36,347 nt of DNA from Terriglobia bacterium (GCA_020073105.1 JAIQFW010000016.1:1-36347), one strand, 5' to 3'. Positions 1-9,012 are shown, numbered from the stretch's first letter. Made by a program: numbers and translations. Notes: generated by a model from the letters alone, not told the origin.

Positions 1-20
1 CACCTCATCTCTATGAAGCT

Positions 21-74
21 TGTCATTCCGAACCGTCCGCAGCCGAAGGCGAGGACGCGCGAGGAATCTGCTGG
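21..74 (+). repeat. Family A interspersed repeat, single arm
   Basis: The sequence begins TGTCATTCCGA and ends GAGGAATCTGCTG, with a short GC-rich variable middle. The same start and end words recur near 8436, 9035, 32940 and 35208, so this is one copy of an interspersed intergenic repeat. Only one arm is present here. A short open frame running through it is repeat-encoded and is not called as a gene. The rest of 75-380 shows no convincing gene, RNA or regulatory site on either strand. Confidence 0.6.
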
Positions 75-380
75 TGAGATTTCTACGGAAAAACAAAAGG
101 GCTTATTCATTGTGGACCGTGACGGCGTTAGCTTTGAGGTTGGCCAATCTAGGCCAGACGTTCAGCTAGGACCAAAGGATCGTCAGATAGGTGAGACGTT
201 CTTTGCAAGTCTCCGTACCGCAAGCACCGAGATCAGCAGATTCTAGGAAAGCTGCAGTTTCCACGACACGGAGGAGTCTCGGTACAGGCCCCCGCGTTCA
301 ATGCCAGGCCCCTTTCGCGATCTTGCAATGCCCCCTCGCGCTTCCCCGATGCGGCGCGGGGCAATCCGGGGTGCGCTCGC

Positions 381-677
381 CTAACCCAGCAAGGCCTCCA
401 TGTCCCGGCTGCCCCGAACCACATGAAGAATCAGAACATCCTCAGCTTCGATGCGGTACAGAATGATGTATTCGCCCACAGGAAAACTGCGCAGGCCAGG
501 CCGCAACTCCTCATCGCGACGGCGCCCGAGGCGCGGGTTGCGGGAAAGGAGGGGAAATCGCTCGGTGATGGAATCAATGAGCCGGTCGGCAATCTCGATG
601 CTGCCACTTTCTTTCGCGACGTAATACCACAGGCCATCGAGATCAGCTTCGGCTTGGGGCGCCACGCGATGCGCCAT
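381..677 (-). CDS. parE: ParE/RelE-superfamily toxin
   Basis: This is a 98-residue protein with the compact ParE/RelE plan. An N-terminal segment (APQAEADLDGLWYYVAKES) matches the family's usual AxxDLxxIxxYIA helix. An arginine-rich middle (NPRLGRRRDEELRPGLRSF) follows, then the strand-forming end with VGEYIILYRIE and VLILHVVRGSRD. ParE proteins generally poison DNA gyrase and RelE relatives cleave mRNA; the sequence alone does not say which applies. Its ATG overlaps the stop of the upstream antitoxin by one base (TGATG on the minus strand), the usual translational coupling of such modules. Length is normal and no damage is visible. The ParE assignment is by fold-level resemblance. Confidence 0.85.
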   Translation of the reverse strand: MAHRVAPQAEADLDGLWYYVAKESGSIEIADRLIDSITERFPLLSRNPRLGRRRDEELRPGLRSFPVGEYIILYRIEAEDVLILHVVRGSRDMEALLG

Positions 678-958
678 CAGCGGTGAGGAGATGGCTCGGC
701 GGCAATGCGAGCACGGCCACGCTGTTTCACTTCATCCGCCAGCTGCCGCATGGATTCCGGCGTGATGGTGCGTCCTTCACCGCGGGCAAGGGACGCCTCT
801 GCTGTGTCGACAGCCGCGAGAATTTCGGCGCGGGTGCGTTCTTTTTCTTCCCACAGCAACAACGCTTCCTCCACGGCATCCTCGGGACGGTGAAATCGAC
901 CCGCCTCGATGGCTTGGCGGATGAATGCTTCTTGGTCGGGAGTCAAGCGGACTTCCAT
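677..958 (-). CDS. parD: ParD-like RHH antitoxin
   Basis: This 93-residue protein begins MEVRLTPDQEAFIRQAIEAG and continues with RPEDAVEEALLLWEEKE. That is the ribbon-helix-helix pattern of ParD/CopG antitoxins: a short DNA-binding strand followed by two helices. The charged, probably flexible C-terminal half (residues 45-93) would wrap the toxin. It is the first gene of a two-gene operon and its stop overlaps the toxin start by one base. Antitoxins of this type normally repress their own promoter. A TTGACA-like -35 word lies at 990-995 on the minus strand but has no good -10 partner, so the promoter is not resolved. Confidence 0.82.
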   Translation of the reverse strand: MEVRLTPDQEAFIRQAIEAGRFHRPEDAVEEALLLWEEKERTRAEILAAVDTAEASLARGEGRTITPESMRQLADEVKQRGRARIAAEPSPHR

Positions 959-1022
959 AGGCTCAAGGGTAAAGAGGCGAGGAATGCAGTGTCAAGAAGT
1001 ACCTATTGCTAGTCTTCGATGA

Positions 1023-1208
1023 CTACCTGTGCGCTGCCCCTTCCAACACTTCTAACAACTGTTCAACGTTGTCGTAGGTGAGTCCGGGAGGCGGCACTAG
1101 CTTTCGGGGAGTGACAACAAACGGTCTTCGTGTGGAACGCTTTGCACTCGTCAATCCTACCCGGAGCAAGCGGCTGACAGTCTTTCTGATGGAAAGATTG
1201 ATACCCAC
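1023..1208 (-). pseudogene. Orphan antitoxin-like fragment
   Basis: This 61-residue frame starts with GTG and has no convincing ribosome-binding site. Its C-terminal two thirds (VSRLLRVGLTSAKR, then PFVVTPRKL, then PGLTYDNVEQLLEVLEG) resembles the C-terminus of VapB/DUF2191-type antitoxins, whose tails often read PGLxxDNVxxLLExLEG. The expected N-terminal DNA-binding strand is poor (MGINLSIRK). No PIN-domain toxin follows in any frame before the ParD gene. I read it as a remnant of a second toxin-antitoxin module that has lost its toxin and part of its N-terminus. A functional solitary antitoxin is possible. Confidence 0.4.
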
Positions 1209-1298
1209 ATCATGATGATACGATTGTAGGCATCACGATGTCACCGGCAAAACTTGGCCGATTTGTCCGATCAACGGTAACCTAAGGCCCTAGTAATC

Positions 1299-2273
1299 AT
1301 GGTCACCCTCAACGACATCCGCGAAGCCCAGACTCGCTTGCGGGGCATCGCCGTGCGTACCGAGCTGATCGAGTCACATATCCACCAGAACGGGACCGCG
1401 TCCGATACACGCAAGCTCTATTTGAAACCCGAAAACCTGCAGCCCATCGGGGCCTTCAAGCTTCGTGGAGCCTACAACAAGATTGCCTCACTCACTCCGG
1501 AGGAGCGTGCTCGCGGAGTCATAACCTATTCCAGCGGAAATCACGCCCAGGGTGTGGCCTACGCCGCGCGGTCGCTGGGGGTGAAGGCGGTTGTCGTCAT
1601 GCCGGCGAACGCCCCCGAGTTAAAGCGTCAGGCCACGCAAGCGTTGGGAGGGGAGCTTGTGCTGGTGGGACCGGGCAGCCTGGAGCGTCAGCAACGCGCA
1701 GAAGAGCTTGCCAGACAACACGGCTATGTGGTCGTGCCTCCGTTTGATGACGAGAAGATCATCGCGGGCCAGGGCACGATGGGGCTGGAGATTCTCGAAG
1801 ATCTGCCCGAGGTCGAAACAATCCTGGTTCCAGTCGGCGGCGGGGGCATGATCAGCGGCATCGCTACGGCCATCAAGCTCAGCAAGCCGTCGGCAAAGAT
1901 CATTGGCGCTGAGCCGGAACTGGCCGCCGATGCCCAGGCCAGCTTGCGCACAGGGAAGATTTCTCAATTCTCCGCCGAGCAGGTGACTAGCACCATCGCG
2001 GACGGACTGCGCACGCAAAGCATCGGAGCAATCAATTTTGAACACATGCGCCAATACGTGGATGACATAGTGACCGTCAGCGAAAATGACATTCGACAAG
2101 CCATGCGCCGGCTTGCGGCTAACTCAAAGACCATTGCGGAGCCGAGCGGCGCCGTGGCTGTGGCCGCATTCTTGTTTCATCGGGACCAACTGCCAAGAAC
2201 GAAGCTGAATGTCGCCGTCATCAGCGGTGGCAACATCGAACCGCAGATGCTGAAGGAAATCAAGCAAACATGA
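1299..2273 (+). CDS. Threonine/serine dehydratase (PLP fold type II)
   Basis: This 324-residue PLP-dependent enzyme should deaminate L-threonine to 2-oxobutyrate and/or L-serine to pyruvate in the cytoplasm. The PLP lysine is Lys54 in GAFKLRGAYNK. The substrate loop SSGNHAQG and the phosphate-binding glycine loop GGGGMISG are intact, and a C-terminal SGGN motif completes the cofactor site. It lacks the C-terminal ACT-like regulatory domain of biosynthetic IlvA. It therefore resembles short catabolic TdcB enzymes or serine/threonine racemase relatives, and these cannot be separated by sequence alone. The start is the ATG at 1299 with a weak TAAGG upstream. Its stop overlaps a possible ATG of the next frame (ATGA at 2270-2273). 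Confidence 0.9.
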   Translation: MVTLNDIREAQTRLRGIAVRTELIESHIHQNGTASDTRKLYLKPENLQPIGAFKLRGAYNKIASLTPEERARGVITYSSGNHAQGVAYAARSLGVKAVVVMPANAPELKRQATQALGGELVLVGPGSLERQQRAEELARQHGYVVVPPFDDEKIIAGQGTMGLEILEDLPEVETILVPVGGGGMISGIATAIKLSKPSAKIIGAEPELAADAQASLRTGKISQFSAEQVTSTIADGLRTQSIGAINFEHMRQYVDDIVTVSENDIRQAMRRLAANSKTIAEPSGAVAVAAFLFHRDQLPRTKLNVAVISGGNIEPQMLKEIKQT

Positions 2274-2326
2274 GACGCGGCAAGCAACGTCTCCCGAGAA
2301 CGATGCTTCCCACTAACGTAAAGACC

Positions 2327-3253
2327 ATGAAGCTAAGATCGAAGATAGTCCTTCTTGTCCTGCTCATCACCAACACCGCAGCGGCTTTCGCCCAAGCCGA
2401 TCGTGGGGCGATGGTGCGTGTTGGAAGCATTTACATTGCGCCGGACGCCACGTCCGCCAAACTGGCGGATGTCGAACGCGGACGCGAGGTAGCCGTCCTC
2501 GGTACCAGCCGCGACTGGCTGAATGTGGAGGCCACCCTCACCGAAGAGCGGGTCGTCACCGGATGGATCAAGGACAAGGGAGTGGTGCGGGCCTCCACGC
2601 CGAACGGTGATCGAGTGTTATTCGGCGAGGCGGTCGACTCCGAAGACCAAGCCAGCCAAAGACACGGGCGTCGCGGGGCCGCACAGGACGCCATGCGGCT
2701 CTATTACCGGGTAGCTGAGCTTTTCCCCAACTCACCGCTGGCCGGAGAAGCGATGTACCGTTCCGCGGACATCCGCTGGCAGATCGACAAACCCGACGTG
2801 ATGACACGTCCCTCTGCCAGAGACTCTAAATCTCCGATGCGCGAGGGCATTAATGACGACTTCATGAAACAGGTGATGAAGAAGTTTCCCGGGACAAAGT
2901 GGGCCGACCTGGCAGCCTTTCACCTGGTTGACAACAAGCTGTGCAGTGATTGGCAGGGGGCTTCCAAGTGCCCGGACAAGGAAGCTGATGCCTATGAAAA
3001 GTACGCCAATGAACATCCGCAGTCCCCGGCGTTGGGGGAAGCGCTCTACGATGCCGCGTGGCGGCGTGCGGCGCTGATCGAGATCTACAAGACCGAAGAC
3101 CAGGCAAAGAAGTCAGAGGAATCTAGAAGCAAAGCCATGGCGCTGGCTCAGAAGGCGGCGCAAGCTTCCCAAGGCGATTGGGGCGCGCGCGCGCAGCGTC
3201 TGCTCTACATGATCTCGCAGGGTATTCCAACCTACGGAAACGCCGAGGACTAA
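2327..3253 (+). CDS. Exported SH3-like plus TPR protein
   Basis: A 308-residue protein with a clear signal peptide (MKLRSKIVLLVLLITN, cleavage probably after AFAQA). An SH3b-like domain follows at about residues 25-90 (VRVGSIYIAPDATSAKLADV, then REVAVLGTSRDWLNV). The rest is helical with TPR/YbgF-BamD-like features (MRLYYRVAELFPNSPLAGEA and a later ANEHPQSPALGEALYDAAWR). Such proteins are periplasmic scaffolds; no enzymatic motif is visible. I chose the ATG at 2327 because it places the signal peptide at the N-terminus. An in-frame ATG at 2270 overlaps the dehydratase stop and would add 19 residues. It probably shares a transcript with the dehydratase, though no functional link is evident. 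Confidence 0.75.
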   Translation: MKLRSKIVLLVLLITNTAAAFAQADRGAMVRVGSIYIAPDATSAKLADVERGREVAVLGTSRDWLNVEATLTEERVVTGWIKDKGVVRASTPNGDRVLFGEAVDSEDQASQRHGRRGAAQDAMRLYYRVAELFPNSPLAGEAMYRSADIRWQIDKPDVMTRPSARDSKSPMREGINDDFMKQVMKKFPGTKWADLAAFHLVDNKLCSDWQGASKCPDKEADAYEKYANEHPQSPALGEALYDAAWRRAALIEIYKTEDQAKKSEESRSKAMALAQKAAQASQGDWGARAQRLLYMISQGIPTYGNAED

Positions 3254-3356
3254 AGGCGATCCAGCGGCCCGAACCGACTCTTTGTTCCCCTGAACCAACA
3301 CTGGCAGCTACAGTCATGCCGTCTTCTGAGATACTTACACTTCCCTGGGAGGAACC

Positions 3357-4250
3357 TTGAACGACTACCTGCTCTCCGTGGTGCTAGGCATCATCGAAGG
3401 CCTGACTGAATTCCTGCCGGTGAGTTCTACCGCGCACCTTCGCATTGCCGAAGTCTTGTTCCACGTCAGCCTGGCCGACGGGTACTGGAAGATGTATTCA
3501 ATCGTGATTCAGCTCGGCGCCATCCTTTGTTTGCCGGTTTACTTTCGCCAGCGCTTCGCTAAGTTCGTTTCCACCTTTCCGCAAGGGGAGAGGGGCGACC
3601 GCACCCCCTTGACCCATCCTCTGGGCCTTACGTTGGTGGCTTTCGTGGTGACCGCAATTCCTTCATTCTTACTGACCAAGGTCATCGGCAAGCATCTGGA
3701 GAACCTATTCATCATGGGGGATTCGCTGGTGCTGGGAGGCGTCGTGATGTGGCTGGTCGACGCGATGAACGCCAAGTGGGAGGCTGCCGGGCCCGATGCG
3801 CCACAAAGCCGGATTCACACCTGGGCAATGGAAACCATGAGCCTGGGCCAGGCGGTCTGGATCGGCCTGTGCCAGATCCTCTCGGCGGTCTTTCCTGGCA
3901 CCTCCCGGTCCATGTCCACGATTGCCGCCGGGCAAGTGGCAGGCATGTCGCGAGCTTCCGCGCTGGAGTTCTCATTCTTTGTGTCTTTTCCCACCATGCT
4001 CGCGGCCACCGGGTACACACTGCTTAAATCGATCATGGGGAAAGGTGAGAATCCCATCGGGGTTTCACAGATTACCGGGTCGCAGTGGGGAATCCTGGGG
4101 ATAGGCTTCCTGGTTTCTTTCATCATCGCTTATCTTTCTGTCGCCTGGTTCATGGCCTGGGTGCGGAAGCGGGGATTTGTACCCTTCGCTATCTATCGGA
4201 TCATCGCCGGGGTGCTCGCGCTAGTGCTGGCCAACCGCATGGGGGGATAG
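3357..4250 (+). CDS. uppP: Undecaprenyl-diphosphatase (BacA type)
   Basis: This 297-residue integral membrane protein recycles the undecaprenyl pyrophosphate carrier used for peptidoglycan and other surface glycans, and in other bacteria gives bacitracin tolerance. The two family signatures are intact. The first is GLTEFLPVSSTAHL at residues 15-28, with catalytic Glu18 and His27. The second is PGTSRS at residues 180-185, with Arg184. Seven or eight hydrophobic segments are spread along the chain. The start is a TTG at 3357, chosen because a strong GGGAGGA lies just upstream and the EFLPVSST motif then falls at its usual distance from the N-terminus. Length is normal to slightly long for the family. 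Confidence 0.95.
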   Translation: MNDYLLSVVLGIIEGLTEFLPVSSTAHLRIAEVLFHVSLADGYWKMYSIVIQLGAILCLPVYFRQRFAKFVSTFPQGERGDRTPLTHPLGLTLVAFVVTAIPSFLLTKVIGKHLENLFIMGDSLVLGGVVMWLVDAMNAKWEAAGPDAPQSRIHTWAMETMSLGQAVWIGLCQILSAVFPGTSRSMSTIAAGQVAGMSRASALEFSFFVSFPTMLAATGYTLLKSIMGKGENPIGVSQITGSQWGILGIGFLVSFIIAYLSVAWFMAWVRKRGFVPFAIYRIIAGVLALVLANRMGG

Positions 4251-4369
4251 GTGGTGTTTGTCACTCTGGATACCGGCGGAAAAACCTGAGTTGTGCGACC
4301 GCCCGGTTCTTGTCATAATCGAATGGCTCTGGCGTAGGCCGGCGTTGCAAGCGGGAGGATTGCCGCTGC

Positions 4370-6748
4370 GTGACCCGAAATGCGCCCATGAAGTATTTCT
4401 CTCAAGTCTTTACTCCGACGAACAACCGGCGGCTCAATGAGCTGATCGGCTTCTTATTGTGCATCTCCGCGCTCCTCCTCTTCCTCGCGCTGGCCTCGTA
4501 TTCGCCGCTAGACCCGTCGTTGAACAGCGCGTCGGTGTTGACCGGATCCCGGGCTGCGCGCAACTGGATCGGCGTGGTGGGAGCGGTAGTTTCCGATCTG
4601 ATGCTGCAAGTTCTGGGCATCGGGGCTTTCCTACTGCCGGTTTTTGCCGGCATGCTGGGCATGCGCTGGTTTCGCTCCCGCAAGATTGCGTCGCCGCTGG
4701 CCAAGTTCCTGGGCGCGTCCTGGCTGTTGATTTTTGTGCCCGCGCTGCTCGCGCTTCTGCCCGGCCACTTGCGCTGGATGGGGGTGATTCCGCTGGAGGG
4801 CCTGCTGGGCCGGATCGTGGGCGACTTCCTCATCCATTACTTCAACCCTGCCGGGGCGCACATCGTCTGCGTCAGCGTGCTGGCGGTGGCGCTTTATCTC
4901 TCGACCGCGTTTTCGTTTTCCTCACTCCACCTATGGGCTTCGACTCGCTTCGCGTTTGTGATCGCTCTCCGGGAACGCTGGAAAGACTGGCAGGAGCAGC
5001 GCGCCAAAAGACGAATGCAGAAGGAACTGGACAAGCGCCGTGCCTCTCCCAAGCCGGTGATCGCGACGCAAATGGTGCCGGCCCGAGCCGTAGCTCCGCC
5101 GCCTGCCGCGCGCGCTCCTGAACCTGTCACGGGGATTGACCGGACTTTCGCGGAAGAGGGGCCACAGCATGCGGCGCAGCCGGTCCATGAGCCAGAGATG
5201 GTCAGCCCTCAGGTCACGGACCGCGCCGACAGCTCGCAGAAGCCCAAGACGACCCTGCCGCGCATCGCCGGCGGCTTCAAGTTGCCACCCAGTTCCCTCT
5301 TGCACCGCCCGGATGAGCAGCAGGCGGTAGATGCCGACGAGTTAAAGATCCTGGCACAGGTGCTCGTCGAAAAATACGCCGAGTTCGATGTCACCGGACA
5401 AGTGACCCAGATCAATCCTGGCCCGGTGGTTACGACTTTCGAGTTCAAGCCCGAGGCTGGCATTAAGTACAGCCGCATTACCAACCTCACCGACGACCTG
5501 TGCTTGGCACTGAAAGCCGAGAGCATTCTGATCGAGCGCATGGCCGGCAAGTCGACCGTCGGGATTCAAGTGCCCAACCGGGAGCGGGAAATCATCTGGC
5601 TGCGGGAGAACATTGAGTCCACCGAGTTCATTGGATCCAAGTCAAAGCTTACGCTGGCGCTGGGCAAGGACATCAATGGACGCATCGTCACCGCCGATCT
5701 GAACGCGATGCCGCACCTGCTAATCGCCGGCTCAACTGGAACAGGCAAGAGTGTGGCCATCAACGCCATGATCATGTCGATCCTGTACAAGGCCACGCCG
5801 GAACAGGTGCGCCTGATTTTGGTGGACCCAAAGCGTTTGGAATTGGGTAACTATGACGGCGTTCCTCACCTCTACACGCCGATCATTACCGAGCCCAAGC
5901 TGGCCGCGAATGCCTTGCGCAACGCGGTGCGCGAGATGGAGCGACGATTGAAGCTGCTGGCCGAGAAGGGTGTGCGCAATATTGACCAGTACAACAAGTT
6001 GTTCGATGAGAACGGCACCCCCAGCCTGTTTGGCGACAGCGAGGAAGAACGTCCGCTGCCCTACATCGTGATCATCATCGACGAATTGGCTGATCTGATG
6101 ATGCTCGACTCCGGCAACGTGGAAGAGTCCATCACCCGCTTGGCGCAGATGGCCCGGGCCGTCGGTATTCACCTGGTCCTGGCTACGCAGCGGCCTTCCG
6201 TGGATGTGATCACAGGCCTGATCAAAGCAAATTTCCCGGCCCGCATTTCGTTCCGGGTCGCCACCAAGGTCGATTCCCGAACTATTCTGGATGCCAACGG
6301 CGCCGAGTCGCTTCTGGGCCGCGGCGACATGCTCTATCTGCCGTCAGGATCGGCCAGAGTGCACCGCCTGCACGCTCCGTTTGTTACGGAGAAAGAGATT
6401 GCAGCGGTGGTCGAGTTCTGGCGCTCCCAGGGCACAGCAGCCTACGAAGAGAAATTTCTGGAGGCCCCCAGAGAAGAACGTGCCGAGGGCGGCGCCGATG
6501 ATCTCGGCGAAGATGGCGAGGTCGAGCACGATCCGCTGTTCGAGGACGCGGTCAGGCTGGTGGTCGAGTTCGGCAAGGCTTCCACTTCCCTGCTGCAGCG
6601 GCGGCTCAGGATCGGCTACGGCCGCGCCGCTCACCTCATTGACCTGATGGAACGCGACGGCATCGTCGGAGCCGCTGACGGCCCGAAGCCGCGCGAAGTT
6701 CTGAAGCGCCCGGATTGGCTGACGGAAGTCGAGGAGTCGCTGAGGTAG
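4370..6748 (+). CDS. ftsK: DNA translocase FtsK/SpoIIIE
   Basis: A 792-residue septal DNA pump that moves chromosome ends toward the dif region at division. The N-terminal third carries about four membrane segments (roughly residues 20-185). A charged, proline-rich linker follows (about 200-310), then the alpha domain and the RecA-like motor. Walker A is GSTGTGKS near residue 453, and Walker B is IVIIIDELADLMM near 570, followed by the LATQRPSVDVITG segment. The C-terminal gamma winged helix (about 720-785, ASTSLLQRRLRIGYGRAAHL) reads the polar KOPS sites. The GTG start has GGGAGGA about 10 bases upstream; an ATG six codons later (4388) is an alternative. The linker is short compared with E. 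coli FtsK but normal for SpoIIIE-size proteins. Confidence 0.96.
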   Translation: MTRNAPMKYFSQVFTPTNNRRLNELIGFLLCISALLLFLALASYSPLDPSLNSASVLTGSRAARNWIGVVGAVVSDLMLQVLGIGAFLLPVFAGMLGMRWFRSRKIASPLAKFLGASWLLIFVPALLALLPGHLRWMGVIPLEGLLGRIVGDFLIHYFNPAGAHIVCVSVLAVALYLSTAFSFSSLHLWASTRFAFVIALRERWKDWQEQRAKRRMQKELDKRRASPKPVIATQMVPARAVAPPPAARAPEPVTGIDRTFAEEGPQHAAQPVHEPEMVSPQVTDRADSSQKPKTTLPRIAGGFKLPPSSLLHRPDEQQAVDADELKILAQVLVEKYAEFDVTGQVTQINPGPVVTTFEFKPEAGIKYSRITNLTDDLCLALKAESILIERMAGKSTVGIQVPNREREIIWLRENIESTEFIGSKSKLTLALGKDINGRIVTADLNAMPHLLIAGSTGTGKSVAINAMIMSILYKATPEQVRLILVDPKRLELGNYDGVPHLYTPIITEPKLAANALRNAVREMERRLKLLAEKGVRNIDQYNKLFDENGTPSLFGDSEEERPLPYIVIIIDELADLMMLDSGNVEESITRLAQMARAVGIHLVLATQRPSVDVITGLIKANFPARISFRVATKVDSRTILDANGAESLLGRGDMLYLPSGSARVHRLHAPFVTEKEIAAVVEFWRSQGTAAYEEKFLEAPREERAEGGADDLGEDGEVEHDPLFEDAVRLVVEFGKASTSLLQRRLRIGYGRAAHLIDLMERDGIVGAADGPKPREVLKRPDWLTEVEESLR

Positions 6749-6855
6749 TCAGGCTCCCTACTCTTCTAAGGGTGGTATACTTCCGGGCCAGTAAGGCCAG
6801 TTCTCCAGCCCCTGTCCCCTTGCCTTACTCAAATCTTCCGCACGTGAGGTGTAGC

Positions 6856-8085
6856 ATGTTCCGACAGCCTTTCCCGCCGGTTCTGAATCGCATCTTGGCC
6901 GTTGCCTCGCTGATCTTGCTATCCGCAACCCTTGCTTGGTCGGGGAGCTACAAGGTATTGCATGACTTTTCGGGCAGATTGGCGAAGATACCATCCTCGG
7001 GTCTAGTGCTTGACGCGAAGGGGAATGCGTATGGTACCACGGCGGAAGGGGGATTCCATGCAGGCAAGGGTGGAACGGTCTATCAATTGTCGCCACAAAC
7101 CGGCTTCAACATTATCTATGGTTTTAGCGGCCCAGACGGCATGACGCCACGAGGGAATCTTGCGATTGACGCTGACGGAAACCTATATGGTACGACGGTC
7201 TCTGGAGGAGGCAACAAGACGGGATGCAACGGTGCTGGCTGCGGTACGGTATTCAGGCTTAGTCCCCCAACAAACGGCGGCACGTGGACGCAAACGGTAC
7301 TGTACAGCTTCAAAGGTGGAGATGATGGAGCAAATCCCCAAGCAGGTGTGGTCGTGGATTCAGCGGGCAATCTGTATGGCACTGCGATGAATGGTGGCAC
7401 TAATGATTTTGGTACTGTCTTTCAACTTGCTCCTGGACCTAATGACACGTGGGTTGAGAACCTGGTGCATACTTTCGCAGGCAATGAAGGCGGACTCCCG
7501 CAGGGAGGACTGATCTTTGATGCTGCGGGGAACCTATACGGGACATCTGGGGCAACCGTATTCGAGATCACTCCTACAGGCGGAGGCTGGAGCTTCATCC
7601 CACTGTACTTCTTCAATCCGAGAAATGGCGATGCAGCAGGCGCAGAAACGGGAGTGATCTTCGATGCGAACGGCAACTTATTTGGTACGAGCTCCTTTGG
7701 TGGTGCATTCAATTTGGGTACGGTGTTCGAACTGACACAAAGTCAAGGAAGCTGGACTGAGGCTATTATTCATAGCTTTGCAGGTGGGAGTGATGGAGCC
7801 AAACCAGAATCGGGCCTGGTCCTCGATAGCGCTGGCAACCTTTACGGAACGACATTTGCGGGAGGCGGGAACGGCTGTAGCGGAAACGGCTGCGGTACTC
7901 TCTTCGAGTTGATTCCTGGTCAGGGAGGACAATGGACAGAGCGTCGGTTCAGCTTCCCGGGTGGGGTACCCAATCGTGGTGTCCAGCCTGCTTCGACGCC
8001 GCTACTTGCTGGCGGGCATATTTACGGCACGACGAGCGCGGGTGGCTCGGAGGGGGCTGGCGTCGCGTTCCGAATCATCCCGTAG
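6856..8085 (+). CDS. Secreted GloVer-repeat (choice-of-anchor) protein
   Basis: A 409-residue exported protein. A signal peptide (MFRQPFPPVLNRILAVASL...) is followed by seven repeats of about 50 residues built on GLVxDxxGNLYGTTxxGG. Examples are GVVVDSAGNLYGTAMNGG and GLVLDSAGNLYGTTFAGG. This is the GloVer-type tandem repeat common in secreted acidobacterial proteins; a beta-propeller-like fold is likely. Between repeats, F-ELTP and W-E-LxxF patterns recur (GTVFQLAPG, GTVFELTQS). The function is unknown, with surface binding as a guess. I chose the ATG at 6856 because it begins the signal peptide and has GAGGTG upstream; the open frame continues upstream into ftsK but that part looks non-coding. 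No homologous partner gene is adjacent. Confidence 0.85.
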   Translation: MFRQPFPPVLNRILAVASLILLSATLAWSGSYKVLHDFSGRLAKIPSSGLVLDAKGNAYGTTAEGGFHAGKGGTVYQLSPQTGFNIIYGFSGPDGMTPRGNLAIDADGNLYGTTVSGGGNKTGCNGAGCGTVFRLSPPTNGGTWTQTVLYSFKGGDDGANPQAGVVVDSAGNLYGTAMNGGTNDFGTVFQLAPGPNDTWVENLVHTFAGNEGGLPQGGLIFDAAGNLYGTSGATVFEITPTGGGWSFIPLYFFNPRNGDAAGAETGVIFDANGNLFGTSSFGGAFNLGTVFELTQSQGSWTEAIIHSFAGGSDGAKPESGLVLDSAGNLYGTTFAGGGNGCSGNGCGTLFELIPGQGGQWTERRFSFPGGVPNRGVQPASTPLLAGGHIYGTTSAGGSEGAGVAFRIIP

Positions 8086-8102
8086 AAGCCCAGTCCCAGC
8101 GG

Positions 8103-8354
8103 TTACATTGTCTGCGCTTTTCGCCATGTCCGCAGGTTCCAACCGTACAGGACCATGCAGAACAGGTTGGCCGGAATGAAGCCGAGCTGTTCCGTTCGAA
8201 ATCCGATGACACAAATGACGGCGCTATTAATCCCCGCCAGCACCCAGCCTTCCCAGCATCGTCTTCCCACCAGAATGGTTGAGGCCACAGTCAGCAGACA
8301 CGACAAGTAATCCAGCCTGAGCACGACAGAACCACCTCCAGGATCATTCTTCAT
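8103..8354 (-). CDS. Small membrane protein, PnuC-like end
   Basis: An 83-residue protein with two or three hydrophobic stretches: [17 protein letters not shown], then [16 protein letters not shown], then [19 protein letters not shown]. It ends in a basic WRK segment. The order of helices and the final [10 protein letters not shown] recall the last helices of PnuC-type transporters and small uncharacterised inner-membrane proteins. It is far too short to be a full transporter. It runs against its neighbours and is convergent with the GloVer gene. No good Shine-Dalgarno precedes the ATG. I judge it a real small gene from its membrane periodicity, with moderate certainty and no assigned function. 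Confidence 0.5.
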   Translation of the reverse strand: MKNDPGGGSVVLRLDYLSCLLTVASTILVGRRCWEGWVLAGINSAVICVIGFRTEQLGFIPANLFCMVLYGWNLRTWRKAQTM

Positions 8355-8435
8355 GGAGAGAGTGCTTCGTTCGGTGATCTCACCCCCTTTCTATGAAACG
8401 ACGGTCACTGGCCTTTGGTGCACCGTATACCTGGT

Positions 8436-8526
8436 TGTCATCCCGAGTGAAACGAGGGATCTGCAGTTCTTGACGATTGAAAGCAACCCCAGATTCCTCG
8501 TCGCCTTTCCGCTTCTCGGAATGACA
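8436..8526. repeat. Family A repeat, paired inverted arms
   Basis: The left arm starts TGTCATCCCGAG and the right arm ends CTCGGAATGACA, so the two outer ends are inverted copies about 90 bases apart. Between them lie GAGGGATCTGCAG and AGATTCCTCGTCGCC, the internal parts of the same arms. It fills the leader between the small membrane protein and the YjbQ gene. An open frame reads through it into YjbQ, but the residues are repeat-encoded. Confidence 0.7.
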
Positions 8527-8598
8527 AAGGGAGAAGTACCTAAGCGATCGCCTGCGTCCCCGGTACAATCGAGCCTGAATGCCTCCCAGGAGCCAGAA

Positions 8599-9012
8599 AT
8601 GAAAGTCCTCACCGAATACTTGAAGTTTCACACCAAAACCCATCGTGCCTATGTCCATATCACTCCGCAGGTTGAGAGCGCGGTCAAGAAGAGCGGAGTG
8701 CAGGAAGGAATGGCCCTGGTCTCGGCCATGCACATCACGGCAGGGATTTACGTCAACGATAACGAATCTGGCTTGATCGAAGACATCGACCAATGGCTGG
8801 AGAAGCTCGCGCCTTTCAACAAAAACTATCAGCACCACCAGACCGGAGAAGACAACGGCGACTCGCACCTCAAGGCGCTGCTGATTCATCACGAAGTCGT
8901 CGTTCCGATCACCGCGGGAAATCTCGATCTCGGGACCTGGCAGCGCATCTTCTACGCCGAATTCGACGGCCAGCGTGACAAGCGGGTCATCGTGAAGGTA
9001 ATGGGGGAGTGA
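8599..9012 (+). CDS. YjbQ/UPF0047 family protein
   Basis: A 137-residue soluble protein of the YjbQ (UPF0047, DUF141) family. Signature blocks are complete: [12 protein letters not shown] around residues 45-56, [19 protein letters not shown] around 86-104, and [20 protein letters not shown] around 111-130. Conserved His45, Asp88, His90 and His97/His98 would cluster in the trimer active site. E. coli YjbQ has been reported to have weak thiamin-phosphate synthase activity, and the true role is unsettled. The ATG at 8599 is preceded by CAGGAG and gives the usual family length. The frame is open further upstream only through a palindromic repeat. It is a single gene between two copies of repeat family A. 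Confidence 0.93.
   Translation: MKVLTEYLKFHTKTHRAYVHITPQVESAVKKSGVQEGMALVSAMHITAGIYVNDNESGLIEDIDQWLEKLAPFNKNYQHHQTGEDNGDSHLKALLIHHEVVVPITAGNLDLGTWQRIFYAEFDGQRDKRVIVKVMGE

Noticed and set aside
13-246. Possible small gene at the left edge
   Set aside because: It begins inside a family A repeat and shows no protein-like features.
990-995. ParDE promoter from a TTGACA word
   Set aside because: No acceptable -10 hexamer lies at 15-19 bases, so the promoter is not called.
6715-6855. Extension of the GloVer protein into ftsK
   Set aside because: It would hide the signal peptide and overlap the ftsK 3' end; the start at 6856 fits better.
8353-8598. Upstream extension of the YjbQ frame
   Set aside because: The residues are encoded by a palindromic repeat, and the ATG at 8599 has a good ribosome-binding site and the family length.
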